43,427 nt of DNA from Pseudomonadota bacterium (GCA_026399755.1 JAPLQI010000083.1:1-43427); one strand, 5' to 3'; counted from the first letter of the stretch, positions 1 to 9,427 are shown. Notes: generated by a model not told the origin, from the letters alone. Program-made: numbers and translations.

Positions 1-82
1 GCAAAAGAGTCGATAAATTACCAATTATGTCAGTTAAGGCGCTTAATCATATTGTAATTATAAATCAGTGAGTTGCGATTGA

Positions 83-2149
83 TTAAAGATGTTGCCGCAT
101 GCCTTGAATAAAGGCAAGCGGCTTAAGTTGATAGGATTGCCCCTCTCCCCAACTCAAAATACAATCCACTACCATCTCATCACTGAGCACCCGCTGAAAT
201 GCCACGTTTAGTGTTCTAAGCCCGTCCGTATCATTTAATCCCAATAAAAGCAGCACATCAGCATGAGTTACCTTGCCTATTAATGACGCCCGCTTCAATC
301 CAATTTTATTTAGAAAATAATCATTACAAAACTGTAAAACGCCATCGGCCCCAACAATATAAATGGGAAAGGGTGCACCATTTATTGCCCCAGCCAAAAG
401 ATCCAATTGATCAAGCAATACACGATTGGTGGCCGCCCTCTGCTTACCGAGCATGACCAGCCTAAGATTCCAAATTACAAAAATAACGATAACAAAAAAC
501 ACAAGAACGATGATGCTATAAATTAATGATTTATGATCAAGCCAGCGGCCTGAAGACACCATAGGCGGGGCCTGCCAGCGACTACGAATCATTGATCGCT
601 CTTCAACAGAAATCGCAGCCAAAGCCTTATCTAAAATAGCAAGCAACTCTACCGAATCTTTTTTTACAGCAAAAGCAGGTTGATATAGGACTTGCTCATC
701 GCCTAAATCTAGCATCGAAGAAATATACAATTCATTTTCAAATAGACTATGAATATAATACTCAGCCCGAGGCAACGTCACCAACGTTGCATCTACTTTG
801 CCTACCGTGGCAAAGCCCAATGCTTCCAGTGCATTATTCATATTTAATAATTTAATTTTCGGATATTTTCTTTTTAATACCTCTATTAGCTCTTCATTGT
901 CGACAACAGCCAGTTTCAAACCATCCATACTTGAAAGATCATCAATTCTGGCCGCTCCTTTTTTAACCACAAAAACAAATTGACTATAAAATATAGGCCG
1001 GCTAAATATAAATTTCTTCTTTAATGAAATTGAGCGTGACAAAGGTGCATACACATCAATTTTACCATCTTCGATCATAGAAAAAGCATCACTCAAAGAT
1101 GAGCTACGGGATATTTTAAAAGTCAAACCCGTATTAAATTCTATTATATTTAAAACATCACCAAGCACCCCCTGCAAACCACCATTTATATCAAAATATG
1201 ATATAGGGGCCATGTAGTCACCCACATCAATACTTACAACAGGGTTTTTATTTATCCATCGCCGTTCTGATTCAGTGAGTATGATTTTATTTTTATTACC
1301 CAGAACAATACCGTTACCGTTCCAACGACGGGCAATCCCTGATTTTTCCTCGCCTGTAATGGCTTTGAGCGCAGCGTTAACAACACGCTGCAATTGTGTA
1401 TTATTTTTTTCAAAAACATAACAACAACCATAACTTCCTAAATCAATTTCGCTCAATCTATTTATTTCAAGGTAATTATAAAAATCATTATTAATTAAAT
1501 AATTAGCAGAAATTAAATCAATAATCATCACATCCGCCGCCCCAAAAGCAACCGAACCAAGCGCATTACCAACTGAAGAAAACGATTTGAAATTAGAATT
1601 TGAATATTTATTTTTCAAAACAGATAAAGGAATGTAATCAGGCACTACGGCAATATTTACGCCACTAAGATTTGCAGGGAAATGGCTTTGTTCTTTTTTC
1701 CTTGATACAACAACAAGATTATTCTCAATATACTTATCACTAAAAATATACCCACCATCGGAGGAATAAAAAAAATCCGAACCATCCAATAAATCAATCT
1801 CACCCGCTTTTAAAGCATCCAACAAGAGCGCTTGGTTGGCATAATGATAGACCTCAACCCTAAGCCCTAGCGACTCTGCAATCACCCCCATATAGTCTGC
1901 AGTTACTCCAGAAAACTCACGCCCATAAGTTGTAATACCAAACGGGGGCACATCGGGTAACGCAACGCCTAGTTTTAATACTTTTTTTGCTCTTAACCAA
2001 CGTGAATCTTGTTCATCAAGCGGCACATCATGCATGGTAGAAAAAACATACTCTGACAACACCAACTTATCCAAAAAAGGAACCTGTGAGCTGGCCTGGT
2101 GCATAAACAAGGAAAGTAACAAAAATATAAGATACTTTACATGGCTCAT
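83..2149 (-). CDS. BvgS/EvgS-like periplasmic sensor with PAS domain but no kinase
   Basis: The 688-residue product has a signal peptide (to about residue 21) and two tandem bacterial type 3 solute-binding (Venus flytrap) domains at roughly 55-280 and 300-535. One membrane segment follows at about 545-568 (rich in I, V and F), then a cytoplasmic PAS domain from about 585 to the end. This is the sensory half of BvgS/EvgS-type hybrid kinases. The histidine kinase, receiver and HPt modules normally found after the PAS domain are missing; the stop comes about 25 residues after the PAS core and no kinase reading frame follows in the remaining 82 bases. The start overlaps the stop of the response regulator by 4 bases, so the two are translationally coupled. 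It lies downstream of a fimbrial operon, suggesting fimbrial control. The protein is either truncated or works with a separate kinase. The sensory assignment is firm; the function without a kinase is unknown. Confidence 0.85.
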   Translation of the reverse strand: MSHVKYLIFLLLSLFMHQASSQVPFLDKLVLSEYVFSTMHDVPLDEQDSRWLRAKKVLKLGVALPDVPPFGITTYGREFSGVTADYMGVIAESLGLRVEVYHYANQALLLDALKAGEIDLLDGSDFFYSSDGGYIFSDKYIENNLVVVSRKKEQSHFPANLSGVNIAVVPDYIPLSVLKNKYSNSNFKSFSSVGNALGSVAFGAADVMIIDLISANYLINNDFYNYLEINRLSEIDLGSYGCCYVFEKNNTQLQRVVNAALKAITGEEKSGIARRWNGNGIVLGNKNKIILTESERRWINKNPVVSIDVGDYMAPISYFDINGGLQGVLGDVLNIIEFNTGLTFKISRSSSLSDAFSMIEDGKIDVYAPLSRSISLKKKFIFSRPIFYSQFVFVVKKGAARIDDLSSMDGLKLAVVDNEELIEVLKRKYPKIKLLNMNNALEALGFATVGKVDATLVTLPRAEYYIHSLFENELYISSMLDLGDEQVLYQPAFAVKKDSVELLAILDKALAAISVEERSMIRSRWQAPPMVSSGRWLDHKSLIYSIIVLVFFVIVIFVIWNLRLVMLGKQRAATNRVLLDQLDLLAGAINGAPFPIYIVGADGVLQFCNDYFLNKIGLKRASLIGKVTHADVLLLLGLNDTDGLRTLNVAFQRVLSDEMVVDCILSWGEGQSYQLKPLAFIQGMRQHL
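122..139 (+). repeat. dispersed 18-bp motif, copy 1 (inside the sensor gene)
   Basis: CTTAAGTTGATAGGATTG. Read on the minus strand it encodes QSYQLK near the C-terminus of the kinase-less sensor. Near-identical copies lie in intergenic DNA at 13710-13727, 19689-19706, 19795-19812, 20420-20434 and 42830-42847. Confidence 0.6.
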
Positions 2150-2772
2150 ACGGGGGTATTCCTACTCACCATATTGATTAAATCAGTAAGACTGCTAATC
2201 CCCAATTTAGTAAAAATCCTAAGCTTATATGTACTCACCGTTTTAGGGCTTAACAGCATATCAGCGGCCATTTCTTTATTGCTTTTCCCCAAAAGCAACT
2301 GCTGCATAATCATCATTTCACGGTTAGATAAACTATTCAGCATTTGACGCTCTGACTGCAATAGATTATCCCCCGTAGAGGCTAAAAATGACTGGTTTGG
2401 AAAATACCCCACCCCTTTCATTATCATCTTTATTGCATCAACTAAATCTGTGATTTCTTTATCTTTCCCCAAATAGCCGGAGGCCCCCGCTCGCATACAG
2501 CGCTGCACCATCTGTTCAGGATCACCTGATGAAAAAACCATAACCCGAATAGGAAGCTTTGATTTTTGAATACGAGCAATCACCTCAAACCCATCTAAAT
2601 TAGGGATAGAAAGATCCAAAACCAGCACATCAGGAACTAAACTCTGGGCCAATTGCCAAGCATCCACCCCATTATCCGCTTCACCCACCACAACTAAACC
2701 ATTCTGTTCCAGCAGCATTTTTACCGCCAATCGAACAACAGGGTGATCATCCACAATTAAAACTTTTGTCAT
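2146..2772 (-). CDS. NarL/LuxR-family response regulator (BvgA-like)
   Basis: This 208-residue two-component response regulator has an N-terminal receiver domain with acidic residues D8 and D9, phospho-acceptor D53 (in VLDLSIP) and the conserved lysine K103 (GKDKE). A C-terminal LuxR-type helix-turn-helix spans about 145-200 (LSNREMMIM, SPKTVSTY). The ATG at 2772 is chosen because the receiver begins directly there; a TTG at 2808 would add 12 residues of no domain value. It overlaps the downstream sensor gene by 4 bases and follows the last minor pilin by 116 bases on the same strand. In BvgAS/EvgAS-type systems the regulator is phosphorylated by the partner hybrid kinase, but that kinase module is absent from the adjacent sensor, so the phosphodonor is unclear. 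Control of the neighbouring fimbrial genes is inferred from position only. Confidence 0.9.
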   Translation of the reverse strand: MTKVLIVDDHPVVRLAVKMLLEQNGLVVVGEADNGVDAWQLAQSLVPDVLVLDLSIPNLDGFEVIARIQKSKLPIRVMVFSSGDPEQMVQRCMRAGASGYLGKDKEITDLVDAIKMIMKGVGYFPNQSFLASTGDNLLQSERQMLNSLSNREMMIMQQLLLGKSNKEMAADMLLSPKTVSTYKLRIFTKLGISSLTDLINMVSRNTPV

Positions 2773-2888
2773 AAAAAATCCATAAGTGAAGCACCCATCA
2801 CATGCCAAATAACTATTCCCACATTTGCCTTAAACAAAAACACCCATAGACGAAAATACCATTATCTACAGGTCATAAAAAAACCACA

Positions 2889-3413
2889 CTAAGGATAATT
2901 TAATGTGAAGTTTGCTACCGCACTAAAACCCCCTGCTCCAATCGTTTTACTTTCAATGGTACTAGGATCACCGCGAACAAACGCACTAAATTGAAGCGTG
3001 TTCTCACCTGAAGTTAAATCGATCCCCCCTGTTGAGGAGCCTAAAGGCAAAATATTATTTTTATATTTCAAGCCTATTGCCACACCTGATGCAATAGACC
3101 CAGTATCAAGCGCCAATAGACCACTTTGCTTAGTACTCTTTTCACCCGTAAAAACAATGCTAACTGATTTACTAATACTAAGATCACAATTTTTTAAAAT
3201 CAAACTAAAATCTTTTGTACCCGCTTCACCTGAAGCGTACAAATCCTTAGTTGATATGGCATTAAAGCGTACTATTTGATCACCACTTTCTATTGCTAAA
3301 ATGCAGGGGCTTGCAAGCAATTCTCCTGAAATCTTCACATTAATTGCCATTGCATGCTTTGGTATAAACATGAGCAGGCCCAACAAGAAAATTTGATACA
3401 TTAGCAGTTTCAA
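2889..3413 (-). CDS. fimbrial minor subunit (type 1 pilin-like)
   Basis: The 174-residue product has a Sec signal peptide (cleavage after HAMA, about residue 23), two cysteines that would form the pilin disulfide (in SPCIL and KNCDL), and the C-terminal beta-zipper pattern typical of chaperone-usher pilins, ending FTLNYP. Such subunits are secreted, capped by the periplasmic chaperone and assembled at the outer-membrane usher by donor-strand exchange. It is the last structural gene of the minus-strand fimbrial operon and resembles the major pilin at 8748-9272 in its ending (NFTLNYP versus TFALNYP) and its internal GLLAL segment, so the two are probably duplicates. A minor shaft or terminator role is possible but cannot be told from the sequence. 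Confidence 0.88.
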   Translation of the reverse strand: MKLLMYQIFLLGLLMFIPKHAMAINVKISGELLASPCILAIESGDQIVRFNAISTKDLYASGEAGTKDFSLILKNCDLSISKSVSIVFTGEKSTKQSGLLALDTGSIASGVAIGLKYKNNILPLGSSTGGIDLTSGENTLQFSAFVRGDPSTIESKTIGAGGFSAVANFTLNYP

Positions 3414-3424
3414 AATAAAACACC

Positions 3425-3922
3425 TTATCTAATGATAGAAATCAACGTAATAGTTGCTGAAAACTTCCCAAGAGCTATTGATTTTGTTGTATCTAATTTA
3501 GTGGGAGCAATACTTAGTTTCAACTTATCATTTGTAGAGTTGACTAAAAAATTACTCCCACTTCTTACAACCTGGTCATTTACTAATAATTTCAAGCCCA
3601 AATTAATATTACTAGTTCTTAACACATTAGTAGTACCCACAAAAGTGCCATCAATTTTAGCTAGATACTCCGCAGCCCCCAAACCAGCGATGCATTTTTG
3701 AGGGATATCGAACTGAATAGATGGTTCACTACCTATCTTTTGAATATCCAACTTTCCCAAATCAATATTATATTCTGTATTTAGATTAAAAGCGCAGCGA
3801 GCAGGAATAAAAACACTCCCGTTTAATTTAACCACCAGATTTACATCACCCGCAGCAAAAGCATCTGATCCCAATAGTAAATTGAACAATATAAGGAATG
3901 AAAAATTAAAAATTTTATTCAT
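3425..3922 (-). CDS. fimbrial minor subunit, divergent
   Basis: This 165-residue secreted protein has a signal peptide ending near SDAFA. It has two cysteines (PARCAF and PQKCIA) and alternating hydrophobic beta strands like those of chaperone-usher pilins. The ATG at 3922 is preferred over a TTG at 3955 because it places the signal peptide at the N-terminus. The C-terminus (SATITLISIIR) lacks the usual penultimate aromatic residue of pilins, so it is a divergent subunit. It lies 11 bases upstream of the next pilin gene and 54 bases after the adhesin-like gene, all in one transcription unit. Assignment rests on context, size and cysteine pattern; the subunit's exact place in the fibre is unknown. 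Confidence 0.75.
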   Translation of the reverse strand: MNKIFNFSFLILFNLLLGSDAFAAGDVNLVVKLNGSVFIPARCAFNLNTEYNIDLGKLDIQKIGSEPSIQFDIPQKCIAGLGAAEYLAKIDGTFVGTTNVLRTSNINLGLKLLVNDQVVRSGSNFLVNSTNDKLKLSIAPTKLDTTKSIALGKFSATITLISIIR

Positions 3923-3976
3923 TATGTACTCTAAAATAACAAGGGATAAATTCAAAATAGAGAATAGCTTTCATTC

Positions 3977-5011
3977 TTATGGAAACACAATAGTCAATGT
4001 GGCTGTGGCTGTAAAATTTCCACTTACGTTTTTACCGCTTCGCTTGACTGGCACAAAACCTACAGGAATTGTCCCACGGCCACCAGTAGAAGACACCTGA
4101 AACGAAGCTCCTGGATTAACGACCTTATTTGCAAACATCATAGCGATCCCTAAATCCGCGGTTATTTTCGTGTCTATTGTCGAAGCAATAAGCGTATTAG
4201 ATAAAGTGGATGAAGTAGCTGTAAGACGTACCGTTAAATTACTTGCATCCACCACAGTACCGGTACAATCAAAACCTAAGTTATATGCCTTATAATTACG
4301 AGCACTTACACTCGCAGAAGTAGTAATCAAATCAGAATTAATACTTCCAAAATTGATATTTAAATCTGCCCCCGCATTTATTTTGCATTTAGACGGAAAA
4401 GTTAACGTAGTGGCCTCAGTCTGCAATTTCAAATAAGGCTGCGCTGAAAACACAGCACCCTCTGTATCCGCATAGGCAAGAAAAACAGATGAAATAACAA
4501 TGCCAGCGGGAATCCTTATGGAGCCTCCCGTCACGTTACGCCTCAATTTATAATAAAGAGATCCGCCATATGTTGGCAGACTCAATCCCATCGATTTGTT
4601 AGCATACGTTCCAGTCTCTATGGTTGCACCACCGGTATTTACAAGCGAAAAAGGAGCCGTATTACCAGCAGGCGTAAACCCAGGTATTAAACCATATACA
4701 ACACGTACATCAATATCATCAGTCAATTTATAATAGCCAGCATTAATACCTGGGGTTAACCCACCCATTGTGGATCTTAAATGCATAGCCCCAGGTTTTT
4801 CTCCTTTTGTATTACTACAAAAAACGGTCTGGTATTGGCCTGGCAACCCCCAACGAGGTAGAACCTCAGTCCCTACTGTATTGCTCTTAAAAATATCACT
4901 AGCTAAAACAGGTGCAGTAGTTAACCCCGCTTGACAATTAATAGCAGCAAAAGAAAATGCAGAATATGTCACTGCAATGCATAAAAAAACAATCCTAAAC
5001 AGATTATTCAT
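3977..5011 (-). CDS. fimbrial tip adhesin-like two-domain subunit
   Basis: The 344-residue product is about twice pilin length, as expected for a FimH-type two-domain adhesin. It has a signal peptide (cleavage near SFAA, residue 23), an N-terminal lectin-like region (about 25-200) with a cysteine pair (INCQ and VFCSN), and a C-terminal pilin domain (about 205-344) with another cysteine pair (SKCKI and FDCTG) that ends in the beta-zipper ATLTIVFP. It follows the chaperone gene directly in the operon. Adhesins of this type sit at the tip of the fibre and bind surface glycans. The ligand cannot be predicted here, since FimH pocket residues are not recognisable by eye. Confidence 0.82.
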   Translation of the reverse strand: MNNLFRIVFLCIAVTYSAFSFAAINCQAGLTTAPVLASDIFKSNTVGTEVLPRWGLPGQYQTVFCSNTKGEKPGAMHLRSTMGGLTPGINAGYYKLTDDIDVRVVYGLIPGFTPAGNTAPFSLVNTGGATIETGTYANKSMGLSLPTYGGSLYYKLRRNVTGGSIRIPAGIVISSVFLAYADTEGAVFSAQPYLKLQTEATTLTFPSKCKINAGADLNINFGSINSDLITTSASVSARNYKAYNLGFDCTGTVVDASNLTVRLTATSSTLSNTLIASTIDTKITADLGIAMMFANKVVNPGASFQVSSTGGRGTIPVGFVPVKRSGKNVSGNFTATATLTIVFP

Positions 5012-5047
5012 AGCTATACGCCTTTAAGTACATCCACTTTCAATTAA

Positions 5048-5767
5048 TTACTTTTTTACCGCACATTGATCTTCACTACATGCAAATAACAACTCTATAT
5101 GCCCGCCATAATCATTAATGTACGTCAGCACAAAATGATTCAATTTATTGTCTTTCATAGGTAAATCTAAGCTTGATTTTGGCGCTATCATAAAGCCTGA
5201 AAAATCTGCAATAGACTCCTCTTTTTCTGCAAGTGCGAACTTTGTTACCGTAATATGATAGGGCGTTGGGTTTACCACCTGAAAGCCTGTAGCCACTTTA
5301 TTGACCATCAATTGACTTTGCCATTCAACATCACCAAGCAAACCAATACTTTTAGGGCGATAAAACATTTTAATTTGTGTCTGCATTGCAATTTGCATTA
5401 CATTTTCTTTATCACTTTTTGGCGGTATTTCACGTAGATTAAAATAAAAAACACTTTCTCTATCCTGCGGCAAATTCGCAACTAAAGCCGTTTTTTCAAT
5501 TCGTACTAAGCTTTCTGAGTCAGCCTCTAAGCGCTGCAATGGGGGTAAAACAGCAAAAGGAATATTCTCTTTTTTGTAGTCTTTATTTTCCAACCAAGCT
5601 TGCGCCAAATAGGGCAATGTCTTGCTCCCATTAAAAATCCTAAGGCTGGTTGACTTATCCTGCTCGTTATAAACTAATCGTGTTCTATCCAAACCAACGG
5701 CGGCATTAACAATCGAAGCTTGCGTGCCACATACTACTGCAAATATTATAAAGAATAATGATTTCAT
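5048..5767 (-). CDS. periplasmic fimbrial chaperone (FimC/PapD family)
   Basis: This 239-residue chaperone has a signal peptide (cleavage near VNA, about residue 22), then the first immunoglobulin-like domain with the family arginine in GLDRTRLVYNE. The proline-rich PLQRLEADS motif, the FYFNLREIPPK segment and the TQIKMFYRPK segment containing the conserved basic anchor residue follow. The ATG at 5767 is chosen because AAAGGT lies 8 bases upstream; an in-frame ATG at 5791 has no good ribosome-binding site. The chaperone donates a strand to pilin subunits in the periplasm and hands them to the usher. It starts about 30 bases after the usher stop. A cysteine pair near the C-terminus (FACSEDQCA) is present, as in some members of the family. 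Confidence 0.92.
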   Translation of the reverse strand: MKSLFFIIFAVVCGTQASIVNAAVGLDRTRLVYNEQDKSTSLRIFNGSKTLPYLAQAWLENKDYKKENIPFAVLPPLQRLEADSESLVRIEKTALVANLPQDRESVFYFNLREIPPKSDKENVMQIAMQTQIKMFYRPKSIGLLGDVEWQSQLMVNKVATGFQVVNPTPYHITVTKFALAEKEESIADFSGFMIAPKSSLDLPMKDNKLNHFVLTYINDYGGHIELLFACSEDQCAVKK

Positions 5768-5794
5768 CTTATAGTTACCTTTAATTTTCATTTA

Positions 5795-8245
5795 TTAATA
5801 GGGCACACACGTTAATGCGGCTAGACTTTGAGGGGTATATTTTTCTGCAATATAAACACGGCATTTACTATCACTCCAAGTGGCGGTAAATTCGCTATCT
5901 GAATTTATCCCAGACAAGTACGCCATTCCTGCGTCACTTACCAAGCCAGCCACACGCCCCTTAACATCCACAATTTGAACCCCAAAAGGAAGATACCTGC
6001 CATCTGGCAATGTAAGCGTAGTCATTAGCTTCATTCCCTGCTGTACAGATAGCTTTCTATAGCCAACCGCCCCTTCTGTTAATGTTGCATCCACAACGGG
6101 GCTTGATACTTCAACGTCATCGGCCAATTGATTCACATCCACTGCAGCGCTGGTTCGAGCATAGCTATTTACATCACCAACAACGGCCTTTCCCCAGTAA
6201 TTGCTTTGCGTGCGCCCACCATTAATAGCCACCCCTCCCACGCCAGCGGTATCAAGCATCAATCTTGTGCCACCATTCACGCTTTGTTGATGCAAAGCGG
6301 CCCCTTCTGCGGTAATCGTTATTGCACTCCTAACGGTTGCAGCAGCAGACCAATACTCGCCACTTTCATGCCCCACACTCAAGGTAGTGCTCGCCATTGC
6401 TCCTTCATGGGCATAATAGCCACGCACAGATTCAGCACTACCCCCTTCTTTATTTCTTACCCCAGCACTGATTTGCCAATGATTTCCGTCGTTTTGATAA
6501 TTACTATATGTAACATCATGACTATTTACGTCATTATTTCTACTTGCCGCATAATGCGCTGAAGCACCCTGCCCCATGGGTATGGACAAGTTCATTGATA
6601 GCATATTGCCACTGCTATTTTGATTTACATTTTTAGAAAAAGACAAATTAGCAGACATGCCTTTTATGAAGCCAGAATCAAACATTTTGCTTACTGACAA
6701 TTGAATACGCTCTTCAGGAACAATATTCCAATAATCCTGATGAGTATAAGATGCATATACAGAGGTTTTAAAATTTGAAAAACTTTTACTGCCCGTAACG
6801 GTATACATGGATTTACTGTTTCCAATATTTACTAGGGCTTTATTTGCTTCTAAAAACTCATTCATGCTCATAAATTCACGCTGAGAAAAGCGGTAACCTG
6901 CAAAGGCAATATCACCATCAATTTCATCAAAACGCTTCGAATAATTTAACCGATATGAAAAGCCTTGACGATCATTCTCGTTAGCTAGATTCGCTGCAGA
7001 ACGCGTTATATCCAATGATAAAGCACCAAGTTGATATAAATCTCGGCCAAGACCCAATGCAACAGCATTATATTTTTCTGAAAAAATAGATCCGCCGAAC
7101 AAAGACCAACTATTACTCACCCCCCACGAAAACTCACTAGAGCCAAATAATATATCCCCAGAATTACCCGATTTATAACCAGAAGCTGACGATTTACCCA
7201 GTGCAGCCTTATACCGTACACTGCCTGGGCGTGTTAAATAAGGAATTGTTGCTGTATCCACACTAAACGTTTGAATGCTGCCATCTTGCTCAAGCACTTT
7301 CACCTGTAATTGGCCACGCACCCCACGCCCTAATTCTTGAATATTAAATGGCCCTGCAGGAACAATCGTTTCATACAAAATATTAGCATTTTGGGAAATA
7401 GTCACCTTTGCATTTGTTTTAGCAATGCCTCTTATCTCTGGTGCATAGCCTTGTAATGCAGGTGGCAACATACGATCGTCGCTACTTAGCGCGATTCCGG
7501 TATAGCGAAAAGAATCAAATAAATCCGAGCCTAGATAATTATCACCGATGACCAAAGTAGAATTGATACTTGGTAATGCTCGATAGGCATAAATACGCGA
7601 CCAATTGAAACGCTCCTCCGCATCTCCCGTACCTTGATTACCGCCCTGAAAATCACCTCTAAAACGCCACGCCCCCAAATTGGCACCTAGCGTTCCATAT
7701 ACACTTAGCTTTCGCTCACTAGGCTTATTTTTAAATCTAGACTCATAAGCAGTGGCACTATAATCCAGCATCAAACTCGGCAATCCATTATCCCAAAAAG
7801 CGGGTGGAACCCAATCTGCATCAGAATATTCCATATAAGCTAAAGGAATGCCAATTGCAATATACCCTTCATTAATTGCATTACGGATACTTATACCTTT
7901 CAGCTCACTAAAATCAGCACATTCACCATTATGCCAGTATGAAATTAACTTAATCGATTCATCTTTTAAGCCTAACTTAGCAAGCACATCAGACGTAATA
8001 CAGGCCTCTGCACTTTCTTCCGGCAATCCGCGGGCATGAAACATCACTGGCAGTTCAGGAATTAAATGATTATTTGATTTAATTCCTAATATGTAACGGC
8101 CTGGCAAAACATAACCAACTTTAGAGAATACAGACAAATCAATATTTTCACGATCAACCGCATCTAATACGCTAATATTAAATTCTACAGCGCAACATAT
8201 AGTAGGGATAAATAAAATAGTACCCAGTAGTTTTCTATTAAACAC
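5795..8245 (-). CDS. outer-membrane fimbrial usher (FimD/PapC family)
   Basis: The 816-residue usher contains an N-terminal periplasmic domain with the usual opening (VLPGRYILGIKSN), a cysteine pair in that domain (EACIT and GECAD), a long 24-strand beta-barrel region with the family segments FNWSRIYAYRAL and YAPEIRGIAKTNAKV (about 200-300), the plug, and C-terminal domains ending with a cysteine pair (DSKCRVYI and ALTCVPY). Ushers form the outer-membrane pore through which chaperone-subunit complexes are ordered and polymerised. It is the first gene after the roughly 500-base gap following the major pilin, an arrangement common in fimbrial operons, where read-through past a weak terminator lowers expression of assembly genes relative to the pilin. 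Confidence 0.95.
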   Translation of the reverse strand: MFNRKLLGTILFIPTICCAVEFNISVLDAVDRENIDLSVFSKVGYVLPGRYILGIKSNNHLIPELPVMFHARGLPEESAEACITSDVLAKLGLKDESIKLISYWHNGECADFSELKGISIRNAINEGYIAIGIPLAYMEYSDADWVPPAFWDNGLPSLMLDYSATAYESRFKNKPSERKLSVYGTLGANLGAWRFRGDFQGGNQGTGDAEERFNWSRIYAYRALPSINSTLVIGDNYLGSDLFDSFRYTGIALSSDDRMLPPALQGYAPEIRGIAKTNAKVTISQNANILYETIVPAGPFNIQELGRGVRGQLQVKVLEQDGSIQTFSVDTATIPYLTRPGSVRYKAALGKSSASGYKSGNSGDILFGSSEFSWGVSNSWSLFGGSIFSEKYNAVALGLGRDLYQLGALSLDITRSAANLANENDRQGFSYRLNYSKRFDEIDGDIAFAGYRFSQREFMSMNEFLEANKALVNIGNSKSMYTVTGSKSFSNFKTSVYASYTHQDYWNIVPEERIQLSVSKMFDSGFIKGMSANLSFSKNVNQNSSGNMLSMNLSIPMGQGASAHYAASRNNDVNSHDVTYSNYQNDGNHWQISAGVRNKEGGSAESVRGYYAHEGAMASTTLSVGHESGEYWSAAATVRSAITITAEGAALHQQSVNGGTRLMLDTAGVGGVAINGGRTQSNYWGKAVVGDVNSYARTSAAVDVNQLADDVEVSSPVVDATLTEGAVGYRKLSVQQGMKLMTTLTLPDGRYLPFGVQIVDVKGRVAGLVSDAGMAYLSGINSDSEFTATWSDSKCRVYIAEKYTPQSLAALTCVPY

Positions 8246-8747
8246 CCCATCCCCTCTTTTATAAAAAAATAGTAATATAGCAATAATTTAACATTACCAG
8301 CCGGTATGGCCCTGTATATTAGCGAGCAAAACGATGGTTAATTCAAAACCACAACAAACAACTCATAAGTAAATTAATAAATAGTGCACGAACTATTTGC
8401 ATCTACACCCAAAAACAAATAAAGCGCGCAAAAAAACGCTCACAGCAGGTATTTAATTATCAAACAAAATAGATATGCATCTTATGCGAAAGTGGAAGCC
8501 AAAGTTTAGCCAACCTCTTCACTGATAAAGAATCAAGAGTAGTGCGGCCATGGCATGGCCCAAGTAATCTAAGTATAAGTTTTAATTAAGAATGATATGA
8601 GATGGTACTGGGTGCAAAACAAAAGCATCGTTATGCACCCTTACACATAGCGCATTAACAAAATAAGCGATAATTCTTATAGTTTTTATCAAAAAAAACC
8701 GAAGAAACATTTAATTAAAGCTAATTAATGTTTATGCAAAAATTAAG
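8246..8747. other. intergenic region between major pilin and usher
   Basis: No credible reading frame is seen in these 502 AT-rich bases. They contain an AT-rich hairpin followed by a T tract on the minus strand just after the pilin stop (8691-8733) and a GC-rich 15-bp palindrome, GGCCATG-G-CATGGCC (8546-8560), that could be an operator. The usher promoter, if it has its own, should lie here, but no convincing -35/-10 pair was picked out. Confidence 0.5.
8691..8733 (-). terminator. weak terminator or attenuator after the major pilin gene
   Basis: On the minus strand an AT-rich imperfect inverted repeat (AAACATTAATTA pairing with TAATTAAATGTTT, one bulge, 8705-8733) is followed within a few bases by a run of eight T (8691-8698). 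Its weakness and its position between pilin and usher fit partial read-through, but this is inference. Confidence 0.45.
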
Positions 8748-9272
8748 TTATGGATAATTTAATGCAAACGTCGCAGTCGCCGTAAAGTTACCTGGCTTAA
8801 TATCCTCGGCACTTACCGCCGCAGTAGTAGGCTTCAAGTAAGCATTAAATTTTAAATAATTCTCACCAGGTAGCAATAGAGTTTGGGCACTGGCGGTACC
8901 CAACACCATTGGTACACCATAAGAATCGTCGATCTGAATACCCGCCCCTGAAGTACCTCCCTCAAGAGCTAACAAGCCATCGTTAGCCGGGCCACTAAAC
9001 GTAATCGTTACATTCTTTTTAGTTGCATTAGTGCAATCTTCTAGCTTGATCGTGAAGTTAGATTTAAGCTTGCCATCCTTTGAAAAAATGGATTTATTTG
9101 AGATTGCGCCCATAGGGATAATTTGATTTTGTGTTGAAGCTGAAATTGAGCATGGTGCATCAATAATTGAGCCTTCAAATTTAACGGTACCAGTGCCCTC
9201 ATCCGCAGCGAATACAGAGCCTGCAAACAACATCGAACACGCCATAACGGATACAATAGACTTTAACTTCAT
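8748..9272 (-). CDS. major fimbrial subunit (type 1 pilin family)
   Basis: This 174-residue pilin has a signal peptide (cleavage after SVFA, about residue 23), one disulfide pair (DAPCSIS and LEDCTNA), and the pilin C-terminal pattern FTATATFALNYP. The start at 9272 is set by the signal peptide; longer in-frame starts upstream only add non-signal residues. Its place as first gene, followed by a weak terminator and a long gap before the usher, marks it as the likely main shaft subunit, which must be made in large excess. It is divergent from the exporter gene at 9497, so a shared 224-base control region lies between them. Likely regulated by the BvgA-like protein encoded at the end of the cluster (inference). 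Confidence 0.9.
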   Translation of the reverse strand: MKLKSIVSVMACSMLFAGSVFAADEGTGTVKFEGSIIDAPCSISASTQNQIIPMGAISNKSIFSKDGKLKSNFTIKLEDCTNATKKNVTITFSGPANDGLLALEGGTSGAGIQIDDSYGVPMVLGTASAQTLLLPGENYLKFNAYLKPTTAAVSAEDIKPGNFTATATFALNYP

Positions 9273-9427
9273 AGCATTTATTCCAAATATATTAATTAGA
9301 GATGAGTGCGTCATATACAGATAGCCATATGGCATTGACGCCACCGACAGAAACAATTTTATGCTTATTCAATTTAATCCACACGTCAGCACAGACTCAA
9401 TTAAGACGAGAACATTCTTTTACTGTC

